64,000 nt of DNA from Histidinibacterium lentulum (GTDB taxonomy: Bacteria; Pseudomonadota; Alphaproteobacteria; Rhodobacterales; Rhodobacteraceae), in the NCBI RefSeq assembly GCF_003789055.1, contig NZ_ML119081.1, forward strand, positions 124,001 through 188,000, given 5' to 3'. Shown here one piece after another: positions 1 to 8,211 of this stretch. Both the position numbers and the translations under genes were made by a program. The stretch's first letter is position 1; each line of letters starts with the position of its first letter. The notes beneath the pieces were generated by a model. That model saw only the letters and a list, made by a program, of their open reading frames with translations, was not told where the DNA came from and did no database searches.

Positions 1-866
1 TCGGCCTCGCCCGCAGGCTGCGACAGGCCCACGGCGCCGAGAAAGGCGTCCGCATCGAAGCCCAGCCCGTCCCATTGCGCACGGATTTCCGCGGGGATCT
101 CGGGGACGCCGTCATAGAAGCCGGGCACGGTGACGCGGCCCTGATCGTCGTGGAGCGCCGCAAGCACCCGCGAGAGCACCCGGATCGGGTTGCGGGCAGG
201 CCCGCCGTACATGCCCGAATGCAGGTCGATGCGCGGTCCGGTGATCGTCAGCTCCTCGCCGAGGAGGCCGCGCAGCATCGTGGTGATCGCCGGCGTCTCG
301 GAGTCGAAGAGGCCGGTGTCGCAGATCAGGGCGAGGTCCGCCCGGATCGCGTCGGGATTTTCCTTCATCCACGGCACGAGGCTGGGCGAGCCCGATTCCT
401 CCTCACCCTCGAAGAACATGGTGACCTTGCAGGGCAGGGCGCCATGGACCGCGATCCAGGCGCGGCAGGCCTCGACGAAGGTCATCAGCTGGCCCTTGTC
501 GTCCGCGGCGCCCCGGCCCCGGATCACGCGGCCGGTGTCGGTCTCCTCCACCGCCGGGTCGAACGGGTCGCGGTGCCAGAGCGACAGCGGGTCCACGGGC
601 TGCACGTCGTAATGGCCGTAGAACAGCAGATGCGGCGCGCCGGTCCCGGCTGTGCCCACGACCATCGGATGGCCCGCCGTGGAATGCGCCTGCGCATCGA
701 ATCCCATGGACCTGAGATCCTCTACCAGCCAGTCCGCCGCCCGGGCGACCTCTCCGTCATAGGCGGGGTCGGTTGAGATCGACGGAATGCGCAGAAGCGC
801 CATCAGCCGCTCCAGCGCGGAGTCGAGGTCACGGTCGATACGGTCGAGCACTGGGGCGAGTGTCAT
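1..866 (-). CDS. M20 family metallopeptidase (dipeptidase-like), C-terminus cut by window edge
   Basis: Zinc-dependent exopeptidase/amidohydrolase of family M20, probably cytosolic and hydrolysing dipeptides or N-acyl amino acids. The leftward reading frame from the ATG at 866 is open to the edge (288 codons visible; about 460 expected, so the C-terminal third is missing). The M20 metal-ligand motifs are visible in order: FYGHYDVQP with His about 85, GRGAADDKGQ with Asp about 122, and the EGEEESGSP segment with the catalytic Glu and a ligand Glu about 155-156. A dimerisation-domain segment follows (TGPRIDLHSGMYGG). The closest recognised types are the carnosinase/DUG-like M20 dipeptidases; the substrate cannot be read from sequence. 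It is divergent from hemA, with which it shares the 277-bp upstream region. Confidence 0.88.
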   Translation of the reverse strand, partial: MTLAPVLDRIDRDLDSALERLMALLRIPSISTDPAYDGEVARAADWLVEDLRSMGFDAQAHSTAGHPMVVGTAGTGAPHLLFYGHYDVQPVDPLSLWHRDPFDPAVEETDTGRVIRGRGAADDKGQLMTFVEACRAWIAVHGALPCKVTMFFEGEEESGSPSLVPWMKENPDAIRADLALICDTGLFDSETPAITTMLRGLLGEELTITGPRIDLHSGMYGGPARNPIRVLSRVLAALHDDQGRVTVPGFYDGVPEIPAEIRAQWDGLGFDADAFLGAVGLSQPAGEA

Positions 867-938
867 GAAGGCTCCTTCGGCGGGTTCGCCGCGAGCCTAG
901 CAGCGCGGCCGCGCGAGGGGGAGAGGTCGCGCCGCGGC

Positions 939-952
939 TTGACCTGAGTCAA
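939..952. promoter_or_regulatory. Fnr/FnrL-type box upstream of hemA
   Basis: TTGACCTGAGTCAA fits the TTGA-N6-TCAA core expected for an FNR-family dimer, and the flanking C and G extend the symmetry by one base per side. It lies about 190 bp before the hemA start. FnrL control of tetrapyrrole genes, including hemA, is established in Rhodobacter sphaeroides; that this particular site is used is inference. Confidence 0.5.
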
Positions 953-1143
953 GGTCCGCACCCGCCCGCACCGGTAACCAGTCTGCACCGGCATGTCGCC
1001 GGACCGCTGAACCCGTTGTTCACCATGGGAAACGCGGAAAATTCCCGGTCCCGGAGATGCGACATGTGGCGCATCCTCGGGCGGTTGTTCATGGTCCGGG
1101 GGGACTATATGAGGCTTAGAAACGTTCCAGAAGGGGAAGCGGC

Positions 1144-2370
1144 GTGACCAATTACGAGGCGCACCTGGACCAGGCCATTGCCAGGCTGCACGAGGAAGGC
1201 CGCTACCGCACCTTCATCGACATCGAGCGCAAGCGCGGGCAGTTTCCCCACGCGACCTGGCGCCGGACCGACGGGACGGAGCGGCCGATCACCGTCTGGT
1301 GCGGCAACGACTACCTTGGCATGGGCCAGCACCCGGCCGTCCTCGAGGCCATGCACGAGGCGCTCGACGCCACCGGGGCGGGTTCGGGCGGCACGCGCAA
1401 CATCTCGGGCACCACGGTCTACCACAAGCGGCTCGAGGCCGAACTCGCAGATCTGCACGGCAAGGAGGCGGCGCTGGTCTTCACCTCCGCCTATATCGCC
1501 AACGACGCGACGCTCTCGACCCTGCCGAAGCTGTTTCCCGGCCTCATCATCTATTCCGACAGCCTCAACCACGCCTCTATGATCGAGGGCATCCGCCGCA
1601 ACGGCGGGGCGAAACGCATCTTCCGCCACAACGACCTCGCCCACCTGCGCGCGCTGCTCGAGGCGGACGATCCCGCGGCGCCCAAGCTCATCGCCTTCGA
1701 GAGCGTCTATTCGATGGACGGCGATTTCGGCCCGATCCGCGAGATCTGCGATCTCGCCGACGAGTTCGGCGCGCTGACCTATCTCGACGAGGTCCATGCC
1801 GTGGGCATGTACGGCCCCCGCGGCGGCGGCGTGGCCGAACGCGACCGGCTGATGCACCGGGTCGACATCATCAACGGCACGCTGGGCAAGGCCTTCGGCG
1901 TGATGGGCGGCTACATCGCCGCGTCCGACCGGATGTGCGACGCGATCCGCTCCTATGCGCCGGGCTTCATCTTCACCACCTCCCTGCCGCCGGTCGTGGC
2001 CGCCGGCGCCGCGGCCAGCGTGCGCCACCTGAAGACCGACCAGGAGCGGCGCGACCAGCACCAGACCCAGGCGAAGATCCTCAAGACCCGGCTGAAGATG
2101 CTGGGCCTGCCGATCATCGACCACGGCAGCCACATCGTGCCGCTGATCGTGGGCAACCCCCTGCACACCAAGGCGATCTCCGACCGCCTGCTCGAGGAGC
2201 ACGGGATCTACGTCCAGCCCATCAACTTCCCGACCGTGCCGCGCGGGACGGAGCGACTGCGCTTCACCCCCTCGCCGGTTCACGGACCGCGCGAAATGGA
2301 TGCACTGGTGCGTGGTCTCGACGCCCTCTGGTCGGCCTGCGCGCTGAATCGTGCCGAACTTGCCGGTTAG
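1144..2370 (+). CDS. hemA: 5-aminolevulinate synthase
   Basis: PLP enzyme that condenses glycine with succinyl-CoA to 5-aminolevulinate, the first committed step of haem and (bacterio)chlorophyll synthesis by the Shemin pathway typical of alphaproteobacteria. The length of 408 aa is normal. Conserved stretches include WCGNDYLGM near the N-terminus, [11 protein letters not shown], the PLP-aspartate region [12 protein letters not shown], and the Schiff-base lysine in [12 protein letters not shown] (Lys about 249). The start is a GTG preceded by an AAGGGGA ribosome site. A Fnr-type box lies upstream, suggesting oxygen control. The gene stands alone, followed by the RodZ-like gene after about 115 bp. 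Confidence 0.97.
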   Translation: MTNYEAHLDQAIARLHEEGRYRTFIDIERKRGQFPHATWRRTDGTERPITVWCGNDYLGMGQHPAVLEAMHEALDATGAGSGGTRNISGTTVYHKRLEAELADLHGKEAALVFTSAYIANDATLSTLPKLFPGLIIYSDSLNHASMIEGIRRNGGAKRIFRHNDLAHLRALLEADDPAAPKLIAFESVYSMDGDFGPIREICDLADEFGALTYLDEVHAVGMYGPRGGGVAERDRLMHRVDIINGTLGKAFGVMGGYIAASDRMCDAIRSYAPGFIFTTSLPPVVAAGAAASVRHLKTDQERRDQHQTQAKILKTRLKMLGLPIIDHGSHIVPLIVGNPLHTKAISDRLLEEHGIYVQPINFPTVPRGTERLRFTPSPVHGPREMDALVRGLDALWSACALNRAELAG

Positions 2371-2484
2371 TCATTTTCGGCGGGTGCGCAGGTCCTCCGG
2401 CTATGCTACCCACTGATTAATCCCTTGCTGGATCGAATCGACGGCTCGCGGATATCTTGGGGAACAAGGGCAGCAGGACGGCGA

Positions 2485-3816
2485 ATGATCGGGCGCACCC
2501 CCTGGCGCAGTAAGGAAGTGCACGTCGAGGAACCTGTCGGTTTCGACGCGTTCGACCTCCGGCTCGGCGATCTGATGCGGGGCGAGAGGGCCACGCTTGG
2601 AAAAAGCCTGCTCGACGTTCAGCGCGAGCTGAAGATCAAGGCCGCCTACATCGCCGCGATCGAGAATGCAGATCCCTCCGCCTTCGAGACGCCCGGTTTC
2701 ATCGCGGGATACGTCCGGTCCTATGCCCGGTATCTCGGGATGGATCCGGAATGGGCCTTCTCCACGTTCTGCGCCGAAAGCGGCTTTCAGACGACCCACG
2801 GCATGTCGCCCGCGGCCTCCGCCGTGAAGCAGAAGCGCGAACAGCGCAAACCTGCGACGGACACCGACATGTTCGCGTCGCCCACCACGCCCTTCGTCCC
2901 CGCCGGAGAGGCGTTCCTGTCCCGGGTGGAGCCCGGGGCGGTGGGCTCCGTGCTCGTGCTCCTCGCGCTGATCGGCGGGCTGGGCTACGGCGGCTGGACC
3001 GTCCTGCAGGAGGTGCAGCGCGTCCAGTTCGCCCCGGTCGAGCAGGCCCCCACCGTGGTGGCGGAGGTCGATCCGCTCGCCGGCGGCGCGGCCCTCTCCG
3101 CGCCGGGCAGCGAACGGGCCGCCATCGGGTCCGGATCCGCCCCGAGCCCCGAGGCGCTGGACCGTCTGTACCGTCCGCAGGCCCTTGACGTCCCGGTCAT
3201 GGTCGCGCGGGATGCGCCGATTTCCACACTGAGCCCGTCTGCGGTCGGTGCACTGGTGGCGGGCATAGAGACCGATCCCGCCCAGCCGGCCTCCGCCTAT
3301 GCGGCCCTCGCGACGTCCGACCCGATCGCGGCGGCGCTGGCCGAGGCGACCGGCTCGCTCCCCGCCACGGACGAGTCCGCCGAGGTCGCCGGCCTGAGCG
3401 ACCCCGCGGTTCCGGCGCTGTCGCCCTCCGGCGTGCAGGTTACCCAGGACCCGACCCCTGCGGTGGAACTGGTGGCGGTGCGCACCGCCTGGGTCCGCGT
3501 GACCGGGCCGGATGGCTCCACGATCTACGAACGGATCATGGAACCGGGCGACACCTATGTGGTGCCCCAGACGGAAGAGCCCGCGCGCCTTCGGATCGGC
3601 GAGTCGGGCGCGGTCTATTTCGCGGTCAACGGCCAGCACTACGGCCCGGTCGGCCCCAACGGATCGGTCAGTTCCAACGTCGCGCTCTCCGCCGATGCCC
3701 TCCGGGACCGCTACGAGGTCGCTGATCTGAACGCCGACAACGACCTTGCGGAATGGGTGCGCGTGGCCCAGGCCCGCCAGGTCGGACCGGCCGACGAGGC
3801 TCCCGCGTCGGAGTGA
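2485..3816 (+). CDS. RodZ-like helix-turn-helix membrane protein
   Basis: Likely cytoskeleton or cell-shape associated bitopic inner-membrane protein of the RodZ/DUF4115 type. Domains: an N-terminal HTH_25-like domain (about residues 15-85, with [19 protein letters not shown] and the [14 protein letters not shown] helix), one transmembrane helix (about 150-170, [14 protein letters not shown]), a long Ala/Pro-rich periplasmic linker, and a C-terminal DUF4115-like beta domain ([10 protein letters not shown]...GPNGSVSS). I prefer the ATG at 2485, which has AGGACG 4-9 bases upstream, over the upstream TTG at 2425 in the same frame. The gene precedes ispG by about 60 bp, so the two may be co-transcribed. 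The HTH in this family is structural rather than DNA-binding in characterised members. Confidence 0.8.
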   Translation: MIGRTPWRSKEVHVEEPVGFDAFDLRLGDLMRGERATLGKSLLDVQRELKIKAAYIAAIENADPSAFETPGFIAGYVRSYARYLGMDPEWAFSTFCAESGFQTTHGMSPAASAVKQKREQRKPATDTDMFASPTTPFVPAGEAFLSRVEPGAVGSVLVLLALIGGLGYGGWTVLQEVQRVQFAPVEQAPTVVAEVDPLAGGAALSAPGSERAAIGSGSAPSPEALDRLYRPQALDVPVMVARDAPISTLSPSAVGALVAGIETDPAQPASAYAALATSDPIAAALAEATGSLPATDESAEVAGLSDPAVPALSPSGVQVTQDPTPAVELVAVRTAWVRVTGPDGSTIYERIMEPGDTYVVPQTEEPARLRIGESGAVYFAVNGQHYGPVGPNGSVSSNVALSADALRDRYEVADLNADNDLAEWVRVAQARQVGPADEAPASE

Positions 3817-3877
3817 CGGCTTGTCCGGTCCGCCGGAGGGGCATAGGTTCCCGTCGCAGAGCATTCTGAGAGGTCCG

Positions 3878-4999
3878 ATGTCGCTCAATCCCGTCCGTCC
3901 CTGGCGCAACATCTACCGCCGGGAGAGCCGCAAGATATGGGTAGGCTCGGTTCCCGTGGGCGGCGATGCGCCGATCTCGGTGCAGACGATGACCAACACC
4001 CTGACCACCGACGTGAAGGCGACTGTCGAGCAGATCCGGCGCTGCGCCGAGGCAGGCGCGGATATCGTCCGCGTCTCCGTCCCCGACGAAGCGTCATCGA
4101 AGGCTCTGAAGGAGATCGTGCGCGAAAGCCCGGTGCCCATCGTGGCCGATATCCATTTCCACTACCGCCGCGGCATCGAATCCGCCGAGGCCGGGGCGGC
4201 CTGCCTGCGGATCAATCCCGGCAACATCGGCGATGCGAAACGCGTCAGGGAGGTCATCCAGGCCGCCCGCGATCACGGCTGCTCCATCCGGATCGGCGTG
4301 AACGCAGGGAGCCTCGAGAAACACCTCCTCGAGAAGTACGGCGAGCCCTGTCCCGAAGCGATGGTCGAGTCGGGGCTCGATCACATCCGCATCCTGCAGG
4401 ACAACGACTTCCACGAGTTCAAGATCAGCGTGAAGGCCTCCGACGTCTTTCTCGCCGCCGCCGCTTATCAGGGCATCGCCGACGCCACCGACGCGCCCAT
4501 TCACCTCGGTATCACCGAGGCGGGCGGCCTCATGTCCGGGACGATCAAGAGCGCGATCGGCCTCGGCAACCTGCTCTGGATGGGGATTGGCGACACGATC
4601 CGCGTGTCGCTCTCTGCCGATCCGGTGGAGGAGGTGCGTGTCGGCTACGAGATCCTGAAATCCCTCGGACTGCGCCACCGTGGCGTCAACATCATTTCCT
4701 GCCCGTCCTGCGCGCGGCAGGGCTTCGACGTCATCAGGACCGTGGAAATCCTCGAGGAGCGGCTGGCCCACATCAAGACGCCCATGAGCCTGTCGATCAT
4801 CGGCTGCGTCGTGAACGGCCCCGGCGAGGCGCTCATGACCGATGTCGGCTTCACCGGTGGCGGCGCGGGCGCGGGCATGGTCTATCTCGCCGGCAAGCAG
4901 AGCCACAAGATGTCGAACGACCGGATGATCGAACACATCGTGGAAGAGGTCGAGAAGAAGGCCGCCGAACTGGACGCTGCGAAGGCCGCGGCGGAATAG
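3878..4999 (+). CDS. ispG: 4-hydroxy-3-methylbut-2-en-1-yl diphosphate synthase
   Basis: Iron-sulfur enzyme of the non-mevalonate (MEP) pathway, converting MEcPP to HMBPP with reducing equivalents from flavodoxin or ferredoxin. The 373-aa product has the TIM-barrel N-terminal domain ([32 protein letters not shown]) and the C-terminal 4Fe-4S domain with cysteines in [13 protein letters not shown] and [13 protein letters not shown]. The start at 3878 gives the standard N-terminus MSLNPVRPW; a longer reading frame extends upstream but overlaps the end of the RodZ-like gene. The downstream end borders a lower-GC patch carrying an orphan repressor gene. A second MEP-pathway gene, ispF, is at the other end of the window. 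Confidence 0.97.
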   Translation: MSLNPVRPWRNIYRRESRKIWVGSVPVGGDAPISVQTMTNTLTTDVKATVEQIRRCAEAGADIVRVSVPDEASSKALKEIVRESPVPIVADIHFHYRRGIESAEAGAACLRINPGNIGDAKRVREVIQAARDHGCSIRIGVNAGSLEKHLLEKYGEPCPEAMVESGLDHIRILQDNDFHEFKISVKASDVFLAAAAYQGIADATDAPIHLGITEAGGLMSGTIKSAIGLGNLLWMGIGDTIRVSLSADPVEEVRVGYEILKSLGLRHRGVNIISCPSCARQGFDVIRTVEILEERLAHIKTPMSLSIIGCVVNGPGEALMTDVGFTGGGAGAGMVYLAGKQSHKMSNDRMIEHIVEEVEKKAAELDAAKAAAE

Positions 5000-5326
5000 G
5001 TCAGCCTCTAGGGGCCGCAGGACGTCAACTCTTCAGGATACTCCTTTCAGGACGAAGCTGGCGATCGCTAGAGTGACGCAAGGTAAAGGCATGAGCAGTG
5101 TCTGGCGCCGCACAACCCCCATGATGACCGTAGAATGACGGCTCCGAGCGGGTACTGGAACCGCACCGAGGCTGGGGCGAAGTCGTGCAGCGGGTCGTCT
5201 CCATATGTCGTCCTGGCAGAACTCTGCCCATAAACCTGATGTTCTTGTAAAGTTGCGGGCGAGATCGGTCCCCTCCTTGCAGGGGAGACAGTAAGCGTAA
5301 TTCTGCATCTTAACCTAATGGAGCGG

Positions 5327-5363
5327 TTGATTTATGGGAGTTTGCGGTATATTTTCGTCCCAT
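5327..5363 (+). promoter_or_regulatory. Promoter with inverted-repeat operator before the S24-like repressor gene
   Basis: TTGATT (5327-5332) and TATTTT (5350-5355) are 17 bp apart, a good sigma-70 geometry; TATATT at 5348-5353 is an alternative -10. ATGGGA (5334-5339) and TCCCAT (5358-5363) form an inverted repeat that brackets the -10 region, as expected for an autorepressor operator. Binding by the downstream protein is inference. Confidence 0.45.
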
Positions 5364-5391
5364 GCGGTTGAGGTTGGCTGACCGCCCTTTC

Positions 5392-5396
5392 GGAGG
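5392..5396 (+). promoter_or_regulatory. Shine-Dalgarno GGAGG deciding the start at 5403
   Basis: GGAGG directly abuts the ATG at 5397 (no spacer) but lies 6 bases before the ATG at 5403, so the second ATG is the likely start. Confidence 0.6.
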
Positions 5397-5402
5397 ATGA
5401 CG

Positions 5403-6080
5403 ATGGTATTGAAAGAAATGCTCGCTCGGGTGGAAGAGCGTCGCAAAGCCAAGAACCTGTCGAAGCGCCAAGTTGGCATTCTGGCCGGTCGCTCGGGCGA
5501 CTTGATCCGCAACTGGGAGCGCCGGGCAGAGAGCGGGAAGCCGGTGGAGCGTGGGGCTGACAACGAGGCCATCGACGCCGTGGCGAAGGTGTTGGGAGTG
5601 ACCGGGGACTGGCTTCGCGAGGGCGGCGATCTCGACGGCGACAGTTTGAAATTGACGCAAAGCACTGATAATATTACGTATGTTCCCCTTTTTGAGATTG
5701 ATGCAATCGAATGTCGAGGGGATCGCCTACATGTGCCGAATGAACTTAAGGCTTTCGGGTTTCCATCTGATTTCCTGCGGCGGCTGACCAATTCACCCTA
5801 TCAGGAGCTTTGTGTTGTCGCTGTACGTGGAGAGGCGATGGTGCCCGTTCTGATGGACGGCGATGTAGTTCTTCTAGATCGGTCCCGGAACAGTACTGAC
5901 CGGGACGGTCTGTTTGCCGTGGGCTACGGTTCTGCGGTTAAGATACGGAAACTGGATCGGGCACCTAATGGATTCCAAGTGAGCGTCCTGGCAGCCAATC
6001 CCGCATACGCTAGTTATGAAGTTGACACTGACGCACTACACGTTGTCGGGCAGGCTGTCTGGATTGGCAGGCGCGTGTAA
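5403..6080 (+). CDS. Orphan XRE-type HTH / S24 peptidase-like repressor, nucleophile serine replaced
   Basis: Phage-repressor/LexA-like protein of 225 aa: an N-terminal HTH (about residues 3-65; KNLSKRQVGILAGRSGDLIRNWE) and a C-terminal S24-type beta domain (about 95-225). In the segment VRGEAMVPVLMDGDVVLLD the position normally held by the self-cleavage serine (usual form G-D-S-M-x-P) is alanine; a lysine that may correspond to the catalytic base is present further on (GSAVKIRKL). If the alignment is right it cannot self-cleave and would be a constitutive or differently induced repressor. Codon use is less GC-biased than in neighbouring genes, and no other phage gene is nearby, so it looks like a transferred or relic gene. 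Its target is unknown apart from a possible operator in its own promoter. Confidence 0.8.
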   Translation: MVLKEMLARVEERRKAKNLSKRQVGILAGRSGDLIRNWERRAESGKPVERGADNEAIDAVAKVLGVTGDWLREGGDLDGDSLKLTQSTDNITYVPLFEIDAIECRGDRLHVPNELKAFGFPSDFLRRLTNSPYQELCVVAVRGEAMVPVLMDGDVVLLDRSRNSTDRDGLFAVGYGSAVKIRKLDRAPNGFQVSVLAANPAYASYEVDTDALHVVGQAVWIGRRV

Positions 6081-6131
6081 CTGCTTCCGGCTGACTTTGT
6101 CTGAAAATTATCTTTCAAAGAAAAGACTTAA

Positions 6132-6155
6132 GGGGCGTCCACGTGTGGACGCCCC
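6132..6155 (-). terminator. Perfect hairpin terminator between convergent genes
   Basis: A GGGGCGTCCA stem and its perfect complement form a 10-bp hairpin with a four-base loop (CGTG). On the minus strand it is followed by TTAAGTCTTTT, so it best terminates the DsbA-family gene; on the plus strand it also closes the repressor-like gene. Confidence 0.75.
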
Positions 6156-6169
6156 CGGGACCCCGGCGT

Positions 6170-6928
6170 TCAGCCGTCGCTTGAGGCCCGGACCTCGTCC
6201 ACCACCACCTGCATCTGCGCTGCCGGCAGGTAGCCCCGCAGGAGCTCGTCGCCCACGACGAAGGTGGGCGTGCCCGAAATCTGCATCCTCTGGGCAAGCG
6301 CTCGGTTCTCCTCGATCACCTGCGCCACGGCGACCGACCCCATCTCGTCCAGGATCGGCTGCGGCTCGAACCCGAACCCCTCCGCAAGCTGCGCCAGCGT
6401 CTCCGGCGTCGCATCGGCGCGCAGGCTGATGAGCGCGTCATGAACGTCCTTGTAGGCCGCGTCCCCATGCAGACGCTTGACCGCGATGGCGAACTGGGAG
6501 CTCGCAAGGGAGGACTCTCCGAGGATCGGATATTCTTTCATGATCAGGCGGATATTGCCGTCCTGTTCAAGCAGTGCCTCAACTTCGGGATGCGCCCGCC
6601 GGCAGAATCCGCAGCGGTAGTCCACGAACTCCACGATGGTCACGTCCCCGTCCGGATTGCCCCCGACCCAGGAATGCCCGTCGTTCCACAGGGCCTCGCG
6701 GTTTTCCCGGGCCAGCATCCGGTCCGCCTCGGCCTGTGCCATCGCCTCGCGCTGTTCCAGCACCCCGATCGCCTCCATCAGCACCTCGGGATTGTCGAGC
6801 AGGTAGGCCCGCACCTCCGCGCGGAAGGCCGCGCGCTCGGCATCGGTCATCGCCTCGAGATCGAAGGCCGCGGCGGGCGTGGCGAGGCTCGCGGCAAGGG
6901 CGAGGGCGGCAAGGCGGCTGCGGGTCAT
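6170..6928 (-). CDS. Periplasmic DsbA-family thiol oxidoreductase
   Basis: Exported thioredoxin-fold protein (252 aa). It has a signal peptide with cleavage near residue 21 (LATPAAA|FDLEAM), a helical N-terminal region rich in Glu/Ala (about 25-80), then a thioredoxin domain with the redox motif CGFC (Cys106, Cys109) after FVDYR and the cis-proline loop SGTPTFVVG near residue 225. The arrangement resembles the DsbA-like/ScsC-type proteins of alphaproteobacteria, with a possible oligomerising N-terminal stalk. Probable role: disulfide formation or isomerisation in the periplasm. It is divergent from the aminotransferase gene, with a 125-bp shared upstream region, and ends at a strong hairpin terminator. 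Confidence 0.9.
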   Translation of the reverse strand: MTRSRLAALALAASLATPAAAFDLEAMTDAERAAFRAEVRAYLLDNPEVLMEAIGVLEQREAMAQAEADRMLARENREALWNDGHSWVGGNPDGDVTIVEFVDYRCGFCRRAHPEVEALLEQDGNIRLIMKEYPILGESSLASSQFAIAVKRLHGDAAYKDVHDALISLRADATPETLAQLAEGFGFEPQPILDEMGSVAVAQVIEENRALAQRMQISGTPTFVVGDELLRGYLPAAQMQVVVDEVRASSDG

Positions 6929-7053
6929 TCAGGGTCTCCAGGGCTCGGGCGACGCGGCCCTTCCATCACGAAACGGTGCCACTGCCAAGGCCGCGGCGCA
7001 TTGACGAGCCCGTGCGGCCCTTGGCACACCGGGACAAAGCTTGAGGTAGGGTC

Positions 7054-8211
7054 ATGCGAACATCAAGGCGCGGCGCCGTCGATCCCTTCATCGTGATGGA
7101 CGTGATGGAGGCCGCCCGCGCCGCCGAGGCGGCGGGCCGCTCCATCATTCACATGGAGGTCGGCCAGCCCGGCACCGGCGCGCCCGCGGCCGCGCTGGAC
7201 CGGCTTGCCCGGGACATGGCGGCGGGGCCGCTCGGCTACACGGTGGCCCTCGGACTGCCCGAGCTGAGGGCCCGCATCGCGCGCCACTACCGCGACTGGT
7301 ATGGCCTCGACCTCGACCCGAACCGTGTTGTCGTGACCGCGGGCGCCTCGGGCGCCTTCATCCTCGCGTTCACGGCGCTGTTCGACGGCGGCGCGCGGGT
7401 CGGCCTGGGCGAGCCGTGCTACCCGTCCTACCGGCAGATCCTTCATGCGCTGGGGATGACGCCGGTCGGGATACCCACCTCGCTCGGCGCCCGCTTCCAG
7501 CCTGTCCCCGATGATGTGGCGGCCCACGCGCTCGACGGGCTGCTGGTGGCCTCCCCGGCCAACCCGACCGGCACGATGCTGTCGCGGCAGGACCTCGCCG
7601 GCCTGGCGGCGGCCTCTGCGGAAAGCGGCGCCGCGCTGATCTCGGACGAGATCTACCATGGTCTGACCTATGGAGAGAGGGCCGTGAGCGCGCTCGAGGT
7701 CACCGACGAGGCGGTCGTCGTCAACTCCTTCTCGAAGTACTTCTCCATGACCGGCTGGCGGGTGGGCTGGATGGTGGTGCCCGAGGCCATGGTCCGCACG
7801 GTCGAGAGGCTGTCGCAGAACCTCTTCATCTGCCCGTCCCATGCCGCGCAGAGGCTGGCGCTTCATGCGATGGACTGCACCGAGGAGCTCGACGCGAACG
7901 TGGCGGTTTATGCCGAGAACCGGCGGCTGATGCTGGAGGGGCTGCCGCGGGCGGGGTTCGCCGCTCTCGCGCCGCCGGACGGGGCGTTCTACGTCTATGC
8001 CGACGTGGGCGACCATACCGACGACGCGCTGGCCTTCTCGCGCGAGATCCTCGACGGCGCGGGGGTGGCGGTGACGCCGGGGGTGGATTTCGACCCGGCC
8101 CGCGGAAGGCGGTGGCTGAGGTTCTCCTACGCTCGCTCGACCGCCGATATCCGCGAAGGACTGGCGCGGCTCGAACGGTTCATGGCCGCGCGCCGGGCGG
8201 CTGCCGAATGA
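7054..8211 (+). CDS. Class I/II PLP-dependent aminotransferase
   Basis: Fold-type I aminotransferase of 385 aa. Visible landmarks are VVTAGASGAFILAF (cofactor phosphate loop), SPANPTGTMLS, the Asp/Tyr of LISDEIYHGLTYG, the Schiff-base lysine in NSFSKYFSMTGWRVGW (Lys228), and the substrate carboxylate Arg in WLRFSYARS near the C-terminus. It resembles the aspartate/aromatic aminotransferase group; the amino-acid substrate is not determinable. Its stop codon overlaps the ATG of the amidase gene (ATGA), so the two are translationally coupled. Confidence 0.92.
   Translation: MRTSRRGAVDPFIVMDVMEAARAAEAAGRSIIHMEVGQPGTGAPAAALDRLARDMAAGPLGYTVALGLPELRARIARHYRDWYGLDLDPNRVVVTAGASGAFILAFTALFDGGARVGLGEPCYPSYRQILHALGMTPVGIPTSLGARFQPVPDDVAAHALDGLLVASPANPTGTMLSRQDLAGLAAASAESGAALISDEIYHGLTYGERAVSALEVTDEAVVVNSFSKYFSMTGWRVGWMVVPEAMVRTVERLSQNLFICPSHAAQRLALHAMDCTEELDANVAVYAENRRLMLEGLPRAGFAALAPPDGAFYVYADVGDHTDDALAFSREILDGAGVAVTPGVDFDPARGRRWLRFSYARSTADIREGLARLERFMAARRAAAE

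Larger units (their letters stand above)
5000..5402. other. 403-bp lower-GC intergenic region with promoter for the repressor-like gene
   Basis: No convincing gene. Two short leftward reading frames here have no domain signature and look unlike the native genes. The segment is visibly richer in A+T than its surroundings, and its right end carries the promoter/operator elements described separately. It may be part of a small transferred segment that includes the following gene. Confidence 0.5.

Noticed and set aside
2401-3912. Leftward 503-codon frame opposite the RodZ-like gene
   Set aside because: Shadow frame; the plus-strand product has clear HTH, TM and DUF4115 domains.
5025-5308. Small leftward frames in the gap after ispG
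   Set aside because: No ribosome site, no recognisable motif, and the amino-acid composition is random-like; treated as intergenic.
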